Assembly: GCA_902799905.1 (NCBI GenBank) | Contig: CADCCB010000003.1 | Span: 46,729 to 110,728 of the forward strand | DNA length: 64,000 nt | Source of the DNA: an uncultured Prevotellaceae bacterium | GTDB taxonomy: Bacteria > Bacteroidota > Bacteroidia > Bacteroidales > Bacteroidaceae | Reading direction: 5' to 3' | Part shown: positions 1-7,962 of the stretch, piece after piece | Layout: the number at the start of each line of letters is the position of its first letter | Numbering within the stretch: position 1 is the first letter of the stretch | The notes under the pieces: model-generated | What the model saw: only the letters and a program-made list of their open reading frames with translations | The model's database searches: none | What the model was told of the DNA's origin: nothing | Position numbers and translations under genes: made by a program

Positions 1-1465
1 TCACGATGTTGAGCCATTCCTGTTTGGGATACTGGGTCGATGAGGTGATAATCTCCACCTGGTCGCCCGAGTGCAGTTCCTGTCGGAAGGTCACCACCTT
101 ATTATTTATACGAGCCCCCGTGCAGGCCGATCCCACTTTCGAGTGGATGTGATAGGCCATGTCGAGCACGGTGGCACCCGTTGGGAAACGCATCAGGTCG
201 CCCTTGGGTGTGAAGACATAGATCTCCTCGTCTTTCAGTTCGTTGCGGAACGAGTCCATCGCCTCCAGTCCGTCGTCGGCATTCTCCAGCATCTGACGGA
301 TGCCGCTGAGCCACTCGTCCATGCCACCGCCCTCGGCTTTCACGCCTTTATAGCGCCAATGGGCAGCAACACCGCGCTCTGCTACCTCGTCCATGCGCTC
401 AGTCCTGATCTGCACCTCCACCCACTTGTTCCCTGGTCCCAGCACGGTGATGTGCAGACTCTCGTAACCGTTCGATTTCGGCACGGTCAGCCAGTCGCGC
501 ATGCGCTTGGGGTTCGAGGTGTACATGTCGGTGATGATGGCGAAGGTCTGCCAGCATTGCTGTTTCTCCTTTTCCTTGGGGCAGTCGATGATGATACGGA
601 TGGCGAAGAGGTCGTAGACACCCTCGAACGCGCACTTCTGCTTCTTCATCTTCTGCCAGATGGAGTGTATCGACTTGGTGCGTCCTTTCATGTGGAACTT
701 CAGTCCGGCATCGGTCAGTTTCTTCTCGATAGGGCCGATGAAGTTATTGATATAGGCATCGCGTGTCTGCTTCGTGGCGTTCAGTTTCTCCTTGATATGA
801 TAGTAGGCATCGTGCTCCAAGTATTTCAGCGAGAGGTCTTCCAGTTCGCTCTTCAATTTGTACAGTCCCAGTTTGTGGGCCAGCGGGGCGTAGAGGTAGG
901 CGGCCTCCTCGCTCATCAGTGCCTGCTCCTCCTTGTTGGATGTGTCCTTGATCTGCCGCATCAGGTTCACACGATCGGCAATCATGATGAGGATGACGCG
1001 CATATCCTCGGCGAACGACAGCAGCAGGTTGCGGAAGTTCTCGCCTTGCTGCCTGACGAAGTTGCCACGCTCGCTGTCGCTCACAGGATTTCTTCGGTAG
1101 AGTTCCTGGATATGCTGCAGGCCATGCAGGATGCGCCCCACGGCCATGCCGTAGTCGGCGGCGGCCTCGTTGACGGTCAGCAGACCGCACTCCAGACTCG
1201 GGTTGAGCATGATGGCCGCCACGGCATCGCGCCGCAGGCCAATCTCGTCGACCACCAGCAGGGCCGTCTGCAGGCTGCTCACGATGGGGTTCAGTCCGAA
1301 CTGGTCGCGCTCTACCTGGTTGTTCTCAATGATTCTGTGAAAATGACGGCGCAGTTTCTCCTCGTCGCCGGGCTCCAGCGAGCCGGCGATTTTCTCTTTC
1401 AGTTCAGCGTAGAGCAACAAGGCCTGCTCGCGCTCTTCCGAGGTAAACTCAAATCGTTCTGCCAT
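1..1465 (-). CDS. relA: RelA/SpoT-family (p)ppGpp synthetase, C-terminus cut off by window edge
   Basis: Long RSH-type alarmone enzyme that transfers pyrophosphate from ATP to GTP or GDP in the stringent response. The 488 residues present hold a degenerate N-terminal HD hydrolase region (about 25-200), an intact synthetase domain (about 230-375, with RTKSIHSIWQKM, YDLFAIRI, SNGYESLHITV and VEVQIRT), then the start of a TGS domain (from about 415, IYVFTPKGD). The rest of TGS and the regulatory ACT part lie outside the window. Both hydrolase histidine motifs are gone: the usual I-x-H-P reads GLNP (57-60) and L-L-H-D reads MLNP (86-89). It is therefore predicted to make but not degrade (p)ppGpp, like enterobacterial RelA. 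The ATG at 1465 lies 22 bases from a good promoter. A hydrolase-competent Rel should exist elsewhere in the genome; that is inference. Confidence 0.93.
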   Translation of the reverse strand, partial: MAERFEFTSEEREQALLLYAELKEKIAGSLEPGDEEKLRRHFHRIIENNQVERDQFGLNPIVSSLQTALLVVDEIGLRRDAVAAIMLNPSLECGLLTVNEAAADYGMAVGRILHGLQHIQELYRRNPVSDSERGNFVRQQGENFRNLLLSFAEDMRVILIMIADRVNLMRQIKDTSNKEEQALMSEEAAYLYAPLAHKLGLYKLKSELEDLSLKYLEHDAYYHIKEKLNATKQTRDAYINNFIGPIEKKLTDAGLKFHMKGRTKSIHSIWQKMKKQKCAFEGVYDLFAIRIIIDCPKEKEKQQCWQTFAIITDMYTSNPKRMRDWLTVPKSNGYESLHITVLGPGNKWVEVQIRTERMDEVAERGVAAHWRYKGVKAEGGGMDEWLSGIRQMLENADDGLEAMDSFRNELKDEEIYVFTPKGDLMRFPTGATVLDMAYHIHSKVGSACTGARINNKVVTFRQELHSGDQVEIITSSTQYPKQEWLNIV

Positions 1466-1487
1466 ATCCTAAAACACTAATCGTCTG

Positions 1488-1519
1488 CAAATGTACTGTT
1501 TTTTGGGCAAACGGCCAAA
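1488..1519 (-). promoter_or_regulatory. promoter of relA
   Basis: Read on the minus strand, TACATTTG (1488-1495) is preceded by TTTG (1516-1519) with 20 bases between, matching the Bacteroidetes vegetative promoter. It gives a leader of roughly 15-20 bases to the relA ATG. Confidence 0.7.
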
Positions 1520-1544
1520 GATTGAAAAGAAAATTGCTCAAAAA

Positions 1545-1576
1545 TTTGCATTCGTCCACTTTTTTTATTATCTTTG
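1545..1576 (+). promoter_or_regulatory. orphan plus-strand promoter in the relA-rmuC gap
   Basis: TTTG (1545-1548), a 20-base spacer and TATCTTTG (1569-1576) form as good a promoter as any in the window, yet no sizeable gene follows before the separate rmuC promoter. The expected start point is near 1583, at the front of a hairpin. It may drive a small RNA, a 15-codon ORF beginning at 1592, or be left over from a displaced gene. Confidence 0.6.
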
Positions 1577-1579
1577 CAG

Positions 1580-1605
1580 TTGCAAACAGAGATGCTGTTT
1601 GGCAA
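1580..1605. repeat. near-perfect hairpin just after the orphan promoter
   Basis: TTGCAAACAG (1580-1589) pairs with CTGTTTGGCAA (1595-1605) with one bulged base and a five-base loop. It would form at the very 5' end of a transcript from the promoter at 1545-1576. Confidence 0.6.
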
Positions 1606-1628
1606 GCGAGCCGGTAAAACAGTAACAG

Positions 1629-1726
1629 ATGACAGTTGACGGATGGAAAATGAAACCCCTCACGCGTACCGCGCGTGTGTGTACGCGACGACTTTATTAA
1701 ATTTATCTGTCATCTGTCAACTGTCA
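1629..1726. repeat. nested palindromic intergenic element
   Basis: Outer arms ATGACAGTTGAC (1629-1640) and GTCAACTGTCAT (1715-1726) are perfect complements. Inside them CGCGTAC (1663-1669) and GTACGCG (1681-1687) form a second stem with a GC-rich loop. The outer arm words also recur as partial direct repeats (ACAGATGACAG; CTGTCATCTGTC). The form suggests a dispersed palindromic element. Together with the hairpin at 1765-1797 (AGATGCC/GGCATCT) it accounts for most of the 1466-1993 gap; 1800-1940 holds only degenerate GGAACG-type words and no gene I can support. Confidence 0.55.
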
Positions 1727-1941
1727 TATGTATTACCTATCTTAATTAGAAGACTTAAAGTAAGAGATGCCATCTATGGGTTGTTCCGACGGCATCTACG
1801 CCGCTAAACAATGGTACTTTCGAGGGAAAGGAATGGCACTTTACCCCTGTAAAGTCCTATCGGAACGACTCGAAACTGCCATAGGAACGAGTGCAAGGAA
1901 CCATCGGAACGGGAGGAAGAAGGCATCTTTATAGGGAAATG

Positions 1942-1973
1942 TTTGGCCAATCGCATTTTTTTTCGTATCTTTG
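1942..1973 (+). promoter_or_regulatory. promoter of rmuC
   Basis: TTTG (1942-1945), 20 bases, TATCTTTG (1966-1973). It lies inside the upstream extension of the reading frame, so the real rmuC start must be downstream, at 1994. Confidence 0.75.
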
Positions 1974-1993
1974 CAATCAAATTATCAGACTTC

Positions 1994-3373
1994 ATGGAAA
2001 TCGTCATTATATTCTTCTTGCTGGGACTGGCCGTCGGCGCTTTGTCGGTCTTCTTATGGATGCGCGGACATGCAAGGGCCCTGGCCGAAAAGGGTGAGCA
2101 GCAGGCTGAGGAAAAACGCCGGCTGACCACCGAGCGCGATGTGCTGCAGTCTAAACTGGACAGTACCACACTGTTCTATGAACGCCAGATCGAGACGCAG
2201 AAAAGTCAGCACCAGGAGCAGATGTCCGAACTGAAGACACAGCACCAGGAGCAGATGGCCGAACTGAAGACACAGCACCAGGGGCAGATGGCCGAGCAGA
2301 TGCGGCTGATCAAAGCCGAGATGAATGCCGCTTCGGAGAAGATACTGAAAGAGCGTGCCGAGCAACTGTCGACAGCCAACGAACAGCAACTGTCCACCAT
2401 ACTGAACCCGCTGCGTGAGAATATCCGTCAGATGCGGGAGGCTGTGGAGAAAAGCGACCGAGCGCAGACTGTTTCCATGGAGCGTCTCGATGCTTCCATC
2501 AAGGAGAATCTACGCCAGGCACAGGAGGTGGGCGAGCGAGCCGACAAACTGGCTCAGGCACTGACTAGCGAGAACAAGACGCAGGGCAACTTCGGCGAAC
2601 TGCGCCTGAAGCAATTGCTCGAGGAGATGGGATTGAAGGAAGGCCTGCAGTTTGAAGAGCAGACCACGTTGCGTGATGAGCAGGGTAGGACTATCTATGA
2701 CGAGGAGGAAGGCCACAGGCTCGTCCCTGATGTTATCCTGCATTTTCCTGACGAGCGTGACGTGATCATCGACTCGAAGATGTCGTTCACGGCTTTTCAG
2801 GACTACTATCATGCCCGTACCGACGAGGAGCGCGAGTCGGCCCTGCGCCGCCATGTGGCCTCTGTGCGCCAGCATGTCAATGAACTGTCGCGCAAGAACT
2901 ACAGTCGCTATATCCGCGAGGGTCGCCAACGCCTTGACTTTGTCATGATGTATGTGTTCAGCGAGAGTGCCCTGCAACTGGCTCTCTCCAGCGATCCCAG
3001 CCTATGGCGTGAGGCCTACGACCGTGGTGTCATCATCGCCGGCAGCCAGAGTCTCTTCATCATGCTCCGCGTGCTGGAGATGTCGTGGAAGCAGATGCGG
3101 CAGGTGGAGAACCAGCAGGAAATCATGAAGACGGCAAGCCTGATTGTTGACCGCGTGCAACAGTTCTACGAGCGTTTCCTCAAGGTTGATGAGCAACTGC
3201 ATCGCACAGCCGAGTCGTTCGAGGACCTGAAGCGCAGCACGTCATCGTCAGGTATGAGCATCACAACGGCGGCTGCGAAACTGCTGAAGTTTGGTGCCCA
3301 GGAGAATCCCAAGCGGCGTGCCCGACTGCCCAAACAAGATGATGACGAGGAGGGTCAGCAGCACTTGGAATAG
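1994..3373 (+). CDS. rmuC: RmuC family DNA recombination protein
   Basis: 459 residues. An N-terminal membrane anchor (about 2-20, MEIVIIFFLLGLAVGAL) is followed by a long coiled coil (about 35-190) and the conserved RmuC nuclease-like domain (about 200-410), with VPDVILHFPDERDVIIDSKM and later FVMMYVFSESAL. RmuC proteins limit inversions at short inverted repeats and are thought to act as endonucleases on unusual DNA; the exact reaction is not settled. The coiled coil contains three tandem copies of an 11-residue unit (HQEQMSELKTQ and variants, DNA about 2209-2300). The frame is open upstream to 1943, but the promoter sits there, so ATG 1994 is chosen. Monocistronic by appearance; the next gene has its own promoter. 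Confidence 0.92.
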   Translation: MEIVIIFFLLGLAVGALSVFLWMRGHARALAEKGEQQAEEKRRLTTERDVLQSKLDSTTLFYERQIETQKSQHQEQMSELKTQHQEQMAELKTQHQGQMAEQMRLIKAEMNAASEKILKERAEQLSTANEQQLSTILNPLRENIRQMREAVEKSDRAQTVSMERLDASIKENLRQAQEVGERADKLAQALTSENKTQGNFGELRLKQLLEEMGLKEGLQFEEQTTLRDEQGRTIYDEEEGHRLVPDVILHFPDERDVIIDSKMSFTAFQDYYHARTDEERESALRRHVASVRQHVNELSRKNYSRYIREGRQRLDFVMMYVFSESALQLALSSDPSLWREAYDRGVIIAGSQSLFIMLRVLEMSWKQMRQVENQQEIMKTASLIVDRVQQFYERFLKVDEQLHRTAESFEDLKRSTSSSGMSITTAAAKLLKFGAQENPKRRARLPKQDDDEEGQQHLE

Positions 3374-3413
3374 CCTTTTGACGATAGAAATGAAAAAAAA
3401 TGCGGGAATCTTG

Positions 3414-3443
3414 TTTGGTTCTCGTATTTTTTGTTTACCTTTG
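3414..3443 (+). promoter_or_regulatory. promoter of the GH28-GH2 pair
   Basis: TTTG (3414-3417), 18 bases, TACCTTTG (3436-3443), giving a leader of about 25 bases to the GH28 ATG at 3474. The spacer is one base shorter than usual. Confidence 0.65.
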
Positions 3444-3473
3444 CAACCACGAAGATTAAAAACTAACTATACT

Positions 3474-4940
3474 ATGCGTAAAATTACTACAACTCTGTTC
3501 GTGCTGATGGTCGCCATGTGTCTTTCAGCCGCTAATCCTTACAAGAAGTATACCGAGAAGTTGCCCTTTGCGATGCCGGAGGTGAAGGCTCCTCAGATTC
3601 CCAGCCGTCAGGTGCTCCTGTCTGATTTCGGAGCCGATGCAACGGGCAGCAGCCTTTGCACCGATGCCTTTGCCAAAGCCGTCGATGCGTTGACAGCCAA
3701 GGGTGGGGGACACCTGGTGGTGCCCCGTGGTGTGTGGCTCACAGGTCCCGTTGTGTTGAAGTCCAACATCGACCTGCATCTTGAAAAGGGTGCCGTCATC
3801 CTCTTTGCCGCCGATGAGAGCCTCTATCCGCTCATCAATACCTCGTTCGAGGGTCTCGACACTCGTCGTTGCCAGTCGCCGTTGAGTGCTCGCGGTGCCA
3901 CTAACATCAGCATCACGGGCGAGGGTGTCATCGACGGCAACGGCCAGTATTGGCGTCCTGTAAAGAAGCAGAAGGTGACCGAAGACCATTGGAAGAGGTT
4001 GCTCGCACAGCCTGGCAGCGTCGAGATGAAGAAAGGCTACTGGGTGCCCTCCGAGGGCTATGCCAAGGGTGAGAGTGGTGCCAACATGAATGTGCCTAAT
4101 GCCAAGACCGAAGAGGAATGGCAGGCCGTGAAGCGTTTCCTGCGCCCTGTTATGATCAGTCTGGTGGAGTGCAAGAACGTGCTGCTGCAGGGTATCATCT
4201 TCCAGAACTCGCCTGCCTGGAACCTCCATCCCCTCATGTGTGAGAACATCATCATCGACCAGGTGCTGGTGCGCAATCCTGCCTATGCGCAGAATGGCGA
4301 TGCCCTCGATCTGGAGTCGTGCAAGAATGCGCTCATCGTCAACTCGCGCTTCGATGCCGGCGATGATGGTATCTGCATCAAGAGCGGCAAGGACAAGGAT
4401 GGCCGCCGTCGTGGCATCCCCTGCGAGAATGTGGTGGTAGATGGCTGTACAGTCTTTGCCGGCCACGGTGGTTTCGTGGTGGGCTCGGAGATGAGCGGTG
4501 GCGTGAAGAATATCAAGGTGGGCAACTGCCAGTTCGTGGGTACCGATGTCGGCCTGCGCTTCAAGTCGACCCGCGGTCGTGGCGGTATTGTTGAGAACAT
4601 CTTCATCGACGGCATCTCGATGTCAGACATCAGCACCTATGCCCTGACCTTTAATATGTATTATGGTGGCAAGTCGGTGGCCGAAGTCCTCGAAGAGGGC
4701 GGTCAGACGGCGCAGGTGGCCAGCATGCCTGTCACGGAGGAGACACCCATCTTCCGTAACATCGACATTCGCAACGTGGTTTGTCATCATGCCGGCTTCG
4801 CTATGGAGTTCAACGGTCTGCCCGAGATGCCTATCGACGGCATCCACCTGCAAAACCTGTATATCACGGCCAAGCATGATGCCACCTTCCAGTACAGCAA
4901 GAATATCACGAAGGAAAACGTTAACATAACCCTCTACTAA
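3474..4940 (+). CDS. Glycoside hydrolase family 28 (polygalacturonase-like), secreted
   Basis: 488 residues with a signal peptide (about 1-20, MRKITTTLFVLMVAMCLSAA). The right-handed beta-helix carries the GH28 landmarks in order: NGD (274-276, in place of the usual NTD), DAGDDG (294-299, two catalytic Asp), GHG (330-332) and RFK (362-364). GH28 enzymes hydrolyse alpha-1,4 galacturonic acid linkages in pectin by inversion. The long loops and N-x-D variant are closer to exo-acting or rhamnogalacturonan-type members than to classic endo-polygalacturonases; substrate is inferred. ATG 3474 is chosen because it starts the signal peptide and follows the promoter; the longer frame upstream crosses that promoter. 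Nine bases separate it from the GH2 gene, so the two form an operon. Confidence 0.9.
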   Translation: MRKITTTLFVLMVAMCLSAANPYKKYTEKLPFAMPEVKAPQIPSRQVLLSDFGADATGSSLCTDAFAKAVDALTAKGGGHLVVPRGVWLTGPVVLKSNIDLHLEKGAVILFAADESLYPLINTSFEGLDTRRCQSPLSARGATNISITGEGVIDGNGQYWRPVKKQKVTEDHWKRLLAQPGSVEMKKGYWVPSEGYAKGESGANMNVPNAKTEEEWQAVKRFLRPVMISLVECKNVLLQGIIFQNSPAWNLHPLMCENIIIDQVLVRNPAYAQNGDALDLESCKNALIVNSRFDAGDDGICIKSGKDKDGRRRGIPCENVVVDGCTVFAGHGGFVVGSEMSGGVKNIKVGNCQFVGTDVGLRFKSTRGRGGIVENIFIDGISMSDISTYALTFNMYYGGKSVAEVLEEGGQTAQVASMPVTEETPIFRNIDIRNVVCHHAGFAMEFNGLPEMPIDGIHLQNLYITAKHDATFQYSKNITKENVNITLY

Positions 4941-4949
4941 ATCCCAACG

Positions 4950-7352
4950 ATGAAACCAAACCGACTGTTCCTGCTCGCCTTGCTGTTGTCCGTAGTGACA
5001 ACGGGTGTGGCTCAAACGCGCTCCGTCCTTGACCTTGACTTCGGCTGGCGCTTCCATTTGGGCGATGTGCCACAAGCCGCCCAGCCCGCTTTCGATGATA
5101 GTGGCTGGCGTCTGGTCAACGTGCCTCACGACTTCCAGATAGAGCAGCCCTGGGTGGCTCCTGCTGCCGATGAGAAAGCCGACAACAGCGATGCTGCTGC
5201 CAACATCAAGAGCCGTCTCTCCAGCCGTGGCTTCAAGGAGATGGGCAAGGGCTGGTATCGCCTGCATCTGACGCCTGCCGACTCGTTGCGTGGCCGCCGT
5301 CATGTGTTGCAGTTCGATGGCATCATCTATACGGCCGATGTCTATCTGAATGGGGAGCGCATCGGCGGGACCGACTACGGCTATGTGGGCTTCGAGATTG
5401 ATGTTACCGACAAGTTGAAGATCGGACAGGACAACGTGATTGCGGTCTGTGCCGATACGCGTGAGCCCAACAACTCGCGCTGGTACACCGGAGGCGGACT
5501 GTACAGGTTTGTCAGGTTGGTGAGCACCTCGCGCGACTTGTTCTTCGAGCGCCATCCCTTGCAGATCACCACCCGTGACAACCGCTTCGTGACCATCTCG
5601 GCCGAGGTGAATGTCAAGGGACGCGACAAGAAGATGCCTGTGGCCCTGCGCATTCTCGACCCTCAGAGACGCGAGGTCTATCAGGGTAGGGTAGAGATGC
5701 GTCGTTCCACCCCCACTCGCATTGTTGAGCAGAGGCTGGCCGAGGTGGAGATTCCAGATGCCCAACTGTGGGACACGGAACATCCTAACCTCTATACCGT
5801 TGAGGCGACGCTCTATAATGAAAAAGGTGTAGCCGTCGATGTGTGCCAAGCGCATTTCGGCATCCGAACCGTTGAGTTCACGCCCGACCGCGGTCTGCTG
5901 CTCAACGGCCAGAAGGTGCTGCTGAAGGGCTATGCCAACCACCACTCGCTGGGTGCTCTCGGAGCCGCTGCCTATCCGCGGGCCATCGAGAAGCGCATTC
6001 TGCTGATGAAGGAGTTTGGCATCAACCACATAAGGACTTCACACAATCCCTACAGCCGCGAGTTCATCGAACTCTGCGACAAGTACGGCATCCTTGTTGT
6101 CGATGAACTCTACGACAAGTGGACACGCCAGCATACCGGCGGACGCGTGGCGTTCACCCAACTGTGGCAGAACGACATCCCTGAGTGGGTCAAGCGCGAC
6201 CGCAATTCTCCCTCGGTGGTGCTCTGGAGTCTGGGCAACGAGTTGCAGCAGGACCCCAACCAGCCGTTCAACGACTTCGGCGTGACCATGTACCGCCTGA
6301 TGCGCCCGCTCGTAGCCCGTTACGACTCCACCCGTTTGGTCACCGTGGCCATGCACCCGCGCTATCGCAACTGGCAGACCGACTCGCTGCCTTGCGACCT
6401 GGCTATGGTCACCGATGTGCAGTCGTATAATTATAGGTATATGTACTTCCCTGGCGACGGTCGCCGCTTCCCCTGGATGAAGTTCTACCAGAGCGAGGCC
6501 TCCACGCAGGCCATGGGTCAGAACTACTTCGAGATGGACCTTAATCGCGTCATCGGACTGGCCTACTGGGGAGCCATCGACTATCTGGGCGAGAGCATGG
6601 GATGGCCTGCCAAGGGATGGTCTCAGGGCGTGTTCTACATCGACCTCGAGCCGAAGCCTAAGGCCTACTACATGAAGTCGTTCTTCAAACCTGAAGAGCC
6701 TGTGGTCCACCTGGCTTTCCTCGAGAGCGAGAATGCTGAGATGTGGAATGGCGTGAAGATGGGCAACGACCGCATGACGGAACTATGGAACCGTCCGCAG
6801 GGCTCGAAGGTCAACACCATTGTCTATACCAACGCCGACGAGGTGGAACTGCTGCTCAACGGCAAGAGCCTGGGGCGCAAGCAGAACGATGTGAAAAATG
6901 CCAAGATGCGCAATCAGATACGCTGGGGCGAGATTGCCTATGAGCGGGGCACGCTCGAGGCCGTGGCTTATACCGACGGCAAGGTGGTGGCGCGTCATAA
7001 GGTGGTGACTACCGGCGAGGCTGTGAAGTTGACAGCCGAGGCCGACCAGCCCCTCTGGCAGGCCGACGGACAGGACTTGCAGCATGTGCGCATCGTGGCT
7101 GTAGATAGCAAGGGTCGCCGAGTGCTGACGGCTCACGACGAGGTGACGTTCCGTGTGGAGGGCGAGGCCGACATCGTGGGTGTCATCAATGGCGACATCA
7201 ATTCCGACGAGATGACCGTTGGCAACAGCCGCTCGCTCTTCCTGGGCACGTGTACCGTCATCCTGCGCTCCCACCGGCAGGCTGGACCCGTCACCCTCAC
7301 GGCCACAGCTCCAGGATTGAAGACTGTGAAACTGAAGTTACAGACCAACTGA
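4950..7352 (+). CDS. Glycoside hydrolase family 2 (beta-galactosidase/glucuronidase-like), secreted
   Basis: 800 residues with a signal peptide ending near AQ (21-22). An N-terminal sugar-binding jelly roll (about 30-190), an Ig-like domain (about 195-305) and a TIM barrel (about 310-600) are followed by a DUF4982-type domain (about 625-700) and a C-terminal Ig-like domain. The retaining catalytic residues are visible: acid/base Glu431 in WSLGNE and nucleophile Glu516 in YQSEAS. The barrel also shows HIRTSHNPYS. The family removes beta-linked galactose, glucuronic acid or related residues from oligosaccharide ends; which one is not decided by sequence. Placement directly behind GH28 points to trimming of pectin side chains. 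Transcription should end in the large inverted repeat at 7364-7460. Confidence 0.9.
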   Translation: MKPNRLFLLALLLSVVTTGVAQTRSVLDLDFGWRFHLGDVPQAAQPAFDDSGWRLVNVPHDFQIEQPWVAPAADEKADNSDAAANIKSRLSSRGFKEMGKGWYRLHLTPADSLRGRRHVLQFDGIIYTADVYLNGERIGGTDYGYVGFEIDVTDKLKIGQDNVIAVCADTREPNNSRWYTGGGLYRFVRLVSTSRDLFFERHPLQITTRDNRFVTISAEVNVKGRDKKMPVALRILDPQRREVYQGRVEMRRSTPTRIVEQRLAEVEIPDAQLWDTEHPNLYTVEATLYNEKGVAVDVCQAHFGIRTVEFTPDRGLLLNGQKVLLKGYANHHSLGALGAAAYPRAIEKRILLMKEFGINHIRTSHNPYSREFIELCDKYGILVVDELYDKWTRQHTGGRVAFTQLWQNDIPEWVKRDRNSPSVVLWSLGNELQQDPNQPFNDFGVTMYRLMRPLVARYDSTRLVTVAMHPRYRNWQTDSLPCDLAMVTDVQSYNYRYMYFPGDGRRFPWMKFYQSEASTQAMGQNYFEMDLNRVIGLAYWGAIDYLGESMGWPAKGWSQGVFYIDLEPKPKAYYMKSFFKPEEPVVHLAFLESENAEMWNGVKMGNDRMTELWNRPQGSKVNTIVYTNADEVELLLNGKSLGRKQNDVKNAKMRNQIRWGEIAYERGTLEAVAYTDGKVVARHKVVTTGEAVKLTAEADQPLWQADGQDLQHVRIVAVDSKGRRVLTAHDEVTFRVEGEADIVGVINGDINSDEMTVGNSRSLFLGTCTVILRSHRQAGPVTLTATAPGLKTVKLKLQTN

Positions 7353-7363
7353 ACATTTAAAAC

Positions 7364-7460
7364 AACCACGAATTTCACGAATTATACGAATTGGCTAGTG
7401 CTCGAATATAATAATAGTGCGCAGCCTAAATAATTCGTATAATTCGTGAAATTCGTGGTT
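7364..7460. repeat. perfect 29-base inverted repeat between convergent genes
   Basis: The arm at 7364-7392 and the arm at 7432-7460 are exact reverse complements (29 of 29), separated by 39 bases. Each arm is built from the word ACGAATT repeated with TTC or ATA between. Sitting between GH2 (plus) and rpiB (minus), it could serve as a bidirectional terminator, though it is much longer than usual and its internal repetition suggests a dispersed repeat element. Confidence 0.8.
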
Positions 7461-7492
7461 AAAAAACTTGCGTAATCTCGTGTTCCTGCTTG

Positions 7493-7930
7493 TTAGACGG
7501 GAATCTTGTCGATGCGTTTCTGGTGGCGTCCGCCCTCGAACTCGGTGGCGAAGAACTCATCCATGATCTTGCGAGCCATCTCCTCGTCGATGAAGCGACC
7601 GGGCATCACCAGCACGTTGGCGTTGTTGTGCTGACGGATGAGGTGGGCAATCTCCGGAATCCAGCACAAGCCGGCACGAATGCTCTGATGCTTGTTCAGC
7701 GTCATGTTGATTCCCTCGCCGCTGCCGCAGATGGCTATGCCGGGGAATACCTCGCCAGCCTCGATGCCGCGGGCCAGGGCGTGGCCGAAGTCTGAGTAGT
7801 CGCACGACTCCTCGCTATAGGTGCCGTAGTCCTTGTACTCCATGCCCTTCTCCTCCAGATACTTCTTCACAAACTGTTTTAAAGGGAAGCCGGCGTGATC
7901 GCTGGCCAGTCCGATAATCTGATGTTCCAT
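7493..7930 (-). CDS. rpiB: Ribose-5-phosphate isomerase B
   Basis: 145 residues, normal length for RpiB/LacAB-type isomerases, which interconvert ribose 5-phosphate and ribulose 5-phosphate in the cytoplasm. The conserved start IGLASDHAGFPLK and the active-site segment AICGSGEGINM (catalytic Cys) are present, as is the RAGLC stretch after it. It begins 32 bases after the xylanase gene on the same strand with no promoter seen between them. Co-transcription would link xylan depolymerisation to pentose phosphate metabolism. Confidence 0.93.
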   Translation of the reverse strand: MEHQIIGLASDHAGFPLKQFVKKYLEEKGMEYKDYGTYSEESCDYSDFGHALARGIEAGEVFPGIAICGSGEGINMTLNKHQSIRAGLCWIPEIAHLIRQHNNANVLVMPGRFIDEEMARKIMDEFFATEFEGGRHQKRIDKIPV

Positions 7931-7962
7931 AGTAATTTATGTGTTTTGATTGATAGATAGAT

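Noticed and set aside
71-1480. 469-codon open frame on the plus strand opposite relA
   Set aside because: It is a shadow of relA: the minus frame carries all synthetase motifs, and the plus frame has no recognisable domain or promoter.
1943-1993. 17-residue N-terminal extension of RmuC
   Set aside because: The TATCTTTG box lies within it, so it cannot be translated from that promoter; ATG 1994 directly starts the membrane anchor.
1804-2169. 121-codon minus-strand frame in the relA-rmuC gap
   Set aside because: It runs through repeat words and the rmuC promoter, with low-complexity Ser/Lys text and no promoter of its own.
2209-2300. possible CRISPR-like direct repeats
   Set aside because: The units are contiguous, in frame and without spacers; they encode a coiled coil.
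3525-4466. 313-codon minus-strand frame inside GH28
   Set aside because: Antisense shadow of a gene with clear catalytic motifs.
4623-6029. 468-codon minus-strand frame across GH28 and GH2
   Set aside because: Antisense shadow; composition mirrors the GC-rich codon use of the real genes.
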